Below are positions 22,234 through 23,778 of a DNA stretch of 23,778 nucleotides, one piece after another. The stretch is taken from NCBI GenBank assembly GCA_944383945.1, contig CALWRL010000005.1:1-23778 (forward strand), read 5' to 3'. Source of the stretch: an uncultured Clostridia bacterium. Lineage in GTDB: Bacteria; Bacillota; Clostridia; Christensenellales; UBA1242. Every line of letters starts with the position of its first letter. Position 1 is the first letter of the stretch. The notes beneath the pieces were generated by a model. It worked only from the letters and a program-made list of their open reading frames with translations, was not told the DNA's origin and searched no databases. The translations under genes and the position numbers were made by a program.

Positions 22234-23778
22234 ATGAAAGGGAAAATTAAAAAATTTTGGCCGTTAATTTATATAGTTGTTGTATTTATTGTTGGTATTT
22301 TAGTCGGCGGATTTACAAGAGAAGACGGCTTTAAATTTGATTCAGCTTTAATAACAAACACTGTAACACTCGTTATTTTTGGAATTTTTTACGGATTATT
22401 GCTAATTTATTGGCTTTCAAAAATAACAAAAATTGACGATAAATCAAAATCAAGCGGAATTGGAACAACTGCCTCGGGAGATAAAGTTTCTCAGTATTAT
22501 GATGCTCGTTTTATTAAAGAAAGCGAATTGTTAAGAGAGCCAAGATTTAATCCTTGCACATGGTCTACATTAAAAAATGTTAAAAAAGATGGAATAGTTA
22601 TTAGAAGCTGTTTAAGCCATGGAAAACTTAACATAAATTTGTATGATCCTATTCACACAATGATAATTGGTACAACTGGCTCTGGTAAAACTCAAACATA
22701 TATCAATCCATCAATAAGAATTTTATCTCAAATTGGAACCAAACCTTGTTTAGTTATAACAGACCCTAAGGGAGAGGTTTACAGAGATAATGCTCTTCAA
22801 CTGAAAGATGCTGGATATAGAATTTCTGTTTTAGATTTAAGAAATCCTTATGCTTCTACAAGATGGAATCCAATGGACAATGCTTTTTGTCAGTATCACC
22901 GCGCAAAGAACATGACCAAAGAGGTTAAGGTTCACAGGGGAGATAGCCCTAAAAATTATAAATTAAAGTTGGCATCAGACATTAAAGACTATAAAGAAGA
23001 GTGGTATGAATTTAATACAACAGCTTACAGTTACAAAGAACAATTAAGAGGTGACCTTGAGGCGAAAGCACAAGAATTAAGAGATAATGCTGAAAACGAA
23101 TTAAGAGAAATTGCATCTGCAATAGTTCCAATTGAAAGCAAAACAGATTCTTCATGGGAAAGAGGAGCGCAAGATTTTATATACGGAATTATGCTTGCAA
23201 TGCTTGAAGACAGCATGGATCCAGATTTGGGAATGACAAGGGAAAAGTATAATTTCTATAATATGGCAAAAATTGCAACATACAAAGATAACGACCCAGA
23301 CAACCCTTTTGGAACGCTTAGAAACTATTGTAGTTATCGTGATAAATTTTCAAAAGTTTCATCGCTAACATCAACTGCCATAAACAACGCTCCAAACACA
23401 ACTCGTTCTTACATGGGTGTTTTAATGAGCAGAATATCAATTTTCCAAGACGCTGGAATATGTTATGCAACAAGTTATAGCGATCTTTCTTTTGATGATT
23501 TTACCGATAAGCCAACAGCGTTTTTCATTAAAGTTCCTGATGAAAAAGAAAGTAGACACTGCATTGCAACAATGTGCGTTTCGCAACTTTATAAAAAGCT
23601 TGTTGAAAAAGCGAGCGAAACGGAAAAGTTAAGATTGCCACGTAATGTTTACTTTATGCTTGATGAATTTGCAAATCTTCCTAAAATTGAAAAAATGGAT
23701 AGCCTGGTAACTGTTGGTCGTTCAAGGGGAATTTTCTTTTCATTGGTTGTTCAAAGTTATAGTCAGTTAGATAACAAA
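22234..23778 (+). CDS. VirD4/TraG-family type IV coupling ATPase, 3' end outside window
   Basis: The frame is open from ATG 22234 (after AGGGAGGG) to the end of the window, 515 residues with no stop. Type IV coupling proteins are inner-membrane hexameric ATPases that bring the relaxase-DNA complex or effectors to the secretion channel. Two N-terminal transmembrane helices (about 8-26 and 41-61) precede HTMIIGTTGSGKTQTYINPS (Walker A 146-153), VITDPKGEVY, LDLRNP...WNPM, and later YFMLDEFANLPKI (Walker B, Asp477/Glu478) with VGRSRGI and VVQSYSQL, all standard for VirD4/TraG. Between the WNPM motif and the IASAIVP helix lies an unusually long charged segment (about residues 220-288) likely to form a helical insertion. 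With the pilin-like gene it marks the start of a conjugation or secretion locus. Confidence 0.93.
   Translation, partial: MKGKIKKFWPLIYIVVVFIVGILVGGFTREDGFKFDSALITNTVTLVIFGIFYGLLLIYWLSKITKIDDKSKSSGIGTTASGDKVSQYYDARFIKESELLREPRFNPCTWSTLKNVKKDGIVIRSCLSHGKLNINLYDPIHTMIIGTTGSGKTQTYINPSIRILSQIGTKPCLVITDPKGEVYRDNALQLKDAGYRISVLDLRNPYASTRWNPMDNAFCQYHRAKNMTKEVKVHRGDSPKNYKLKLASDIKDYKEEWYEFNTTAYSYKEQLRGDLEAKAQELRDNAENELREIASAIVPIESKTDSSWERGAQDFIYGIMLAMLEDSMDPDLGMTREKYNFYNMAKIATYKDNDPDNPFGTLRNYCSYRDKFSKVSSLTSTAINNAPNTTRSYMGVLMSRISIFQDAGICYATSYSDLSFDDFTDKPTAFFIKVPDEKESRHCIATMCVSQLYKKLVEKASETEKLRLPRNVYFMLDEFANLPKIEKMDSLVTVGRSRGIFFSLVVQSYSQLDNK

Overview
The window comes from a very AT-rich Gram-positive genome that uses the standard genetic code. 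A SpoIVA spore-coat ATPase, SipW-type secretion, an HflX/SpoIVA/aminoacyl-tRNA synthetase housekeeping set and strong GGAG-type ribosome binding sites point to an uncultured endospore-lineage Bacillota (Firmicutes). I cannot name a species. The DNA is mostly ordinary chromosome with two accessory regions.

Region 1 (1-2100): the 3' end of a SLOG/LOG-type nucleotide-binding protein converges on metG, with a bidirectional terminator between them. Region 2 (2217-12647) is a secretion and surface locus. It holds a SipW-type signal peptidase, two TasA-like small secreted proteins on the minus strand, a third on the plus strand, a giant GLUG-repeat protein split by a frameshift near 8580-8600, and a membrane-anchored SGNH hydrolase. 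The small proteins and the giant protein share a SipW-style signal segment, so the peptidase probably processes all of them. The layout resembles, but does not match, the Bacillus tapA-sipW-tasA matrix locus.

Region 3 (12709-14106) is a rearranged tRNA-Leu locus. A 90-bp direct repeat, the tRNA terminator and the 3' end of tRNA-Leu are duplicated. A roughly 1-kb two-gene module sits inside one copy: a SLOG protein divergent from an XRE regulator, with three copies of a 16-bp operator between them. Region 4 (14117-18550) is housekeeping. trpS and tRNA-Trp fire from back-to-back promoters. spoIVA has a good sigma-E-type promoter. hflX and a MazG-like pyrophosphohydrolase form an operon whose mRNA may be leaderless.

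Region 5 (18629-23778) returns to the cell surface. A 956-residue GLUG protein with a signal peptide and C-terminal membrane anchor is followed by a VirB2/TrbC-like two-helix pilin candidate and the first 515 residues of a VirD4/TraG-like type IV coupling ATPase that runs off the window. This is probably the start of a conjugation or type IV secretion locus. The most distinctive content is the SipW/TasA-like/GLUG/SGNH surface cluster and the operator-controlled SLOG-XRE module at tRNA-Leu.
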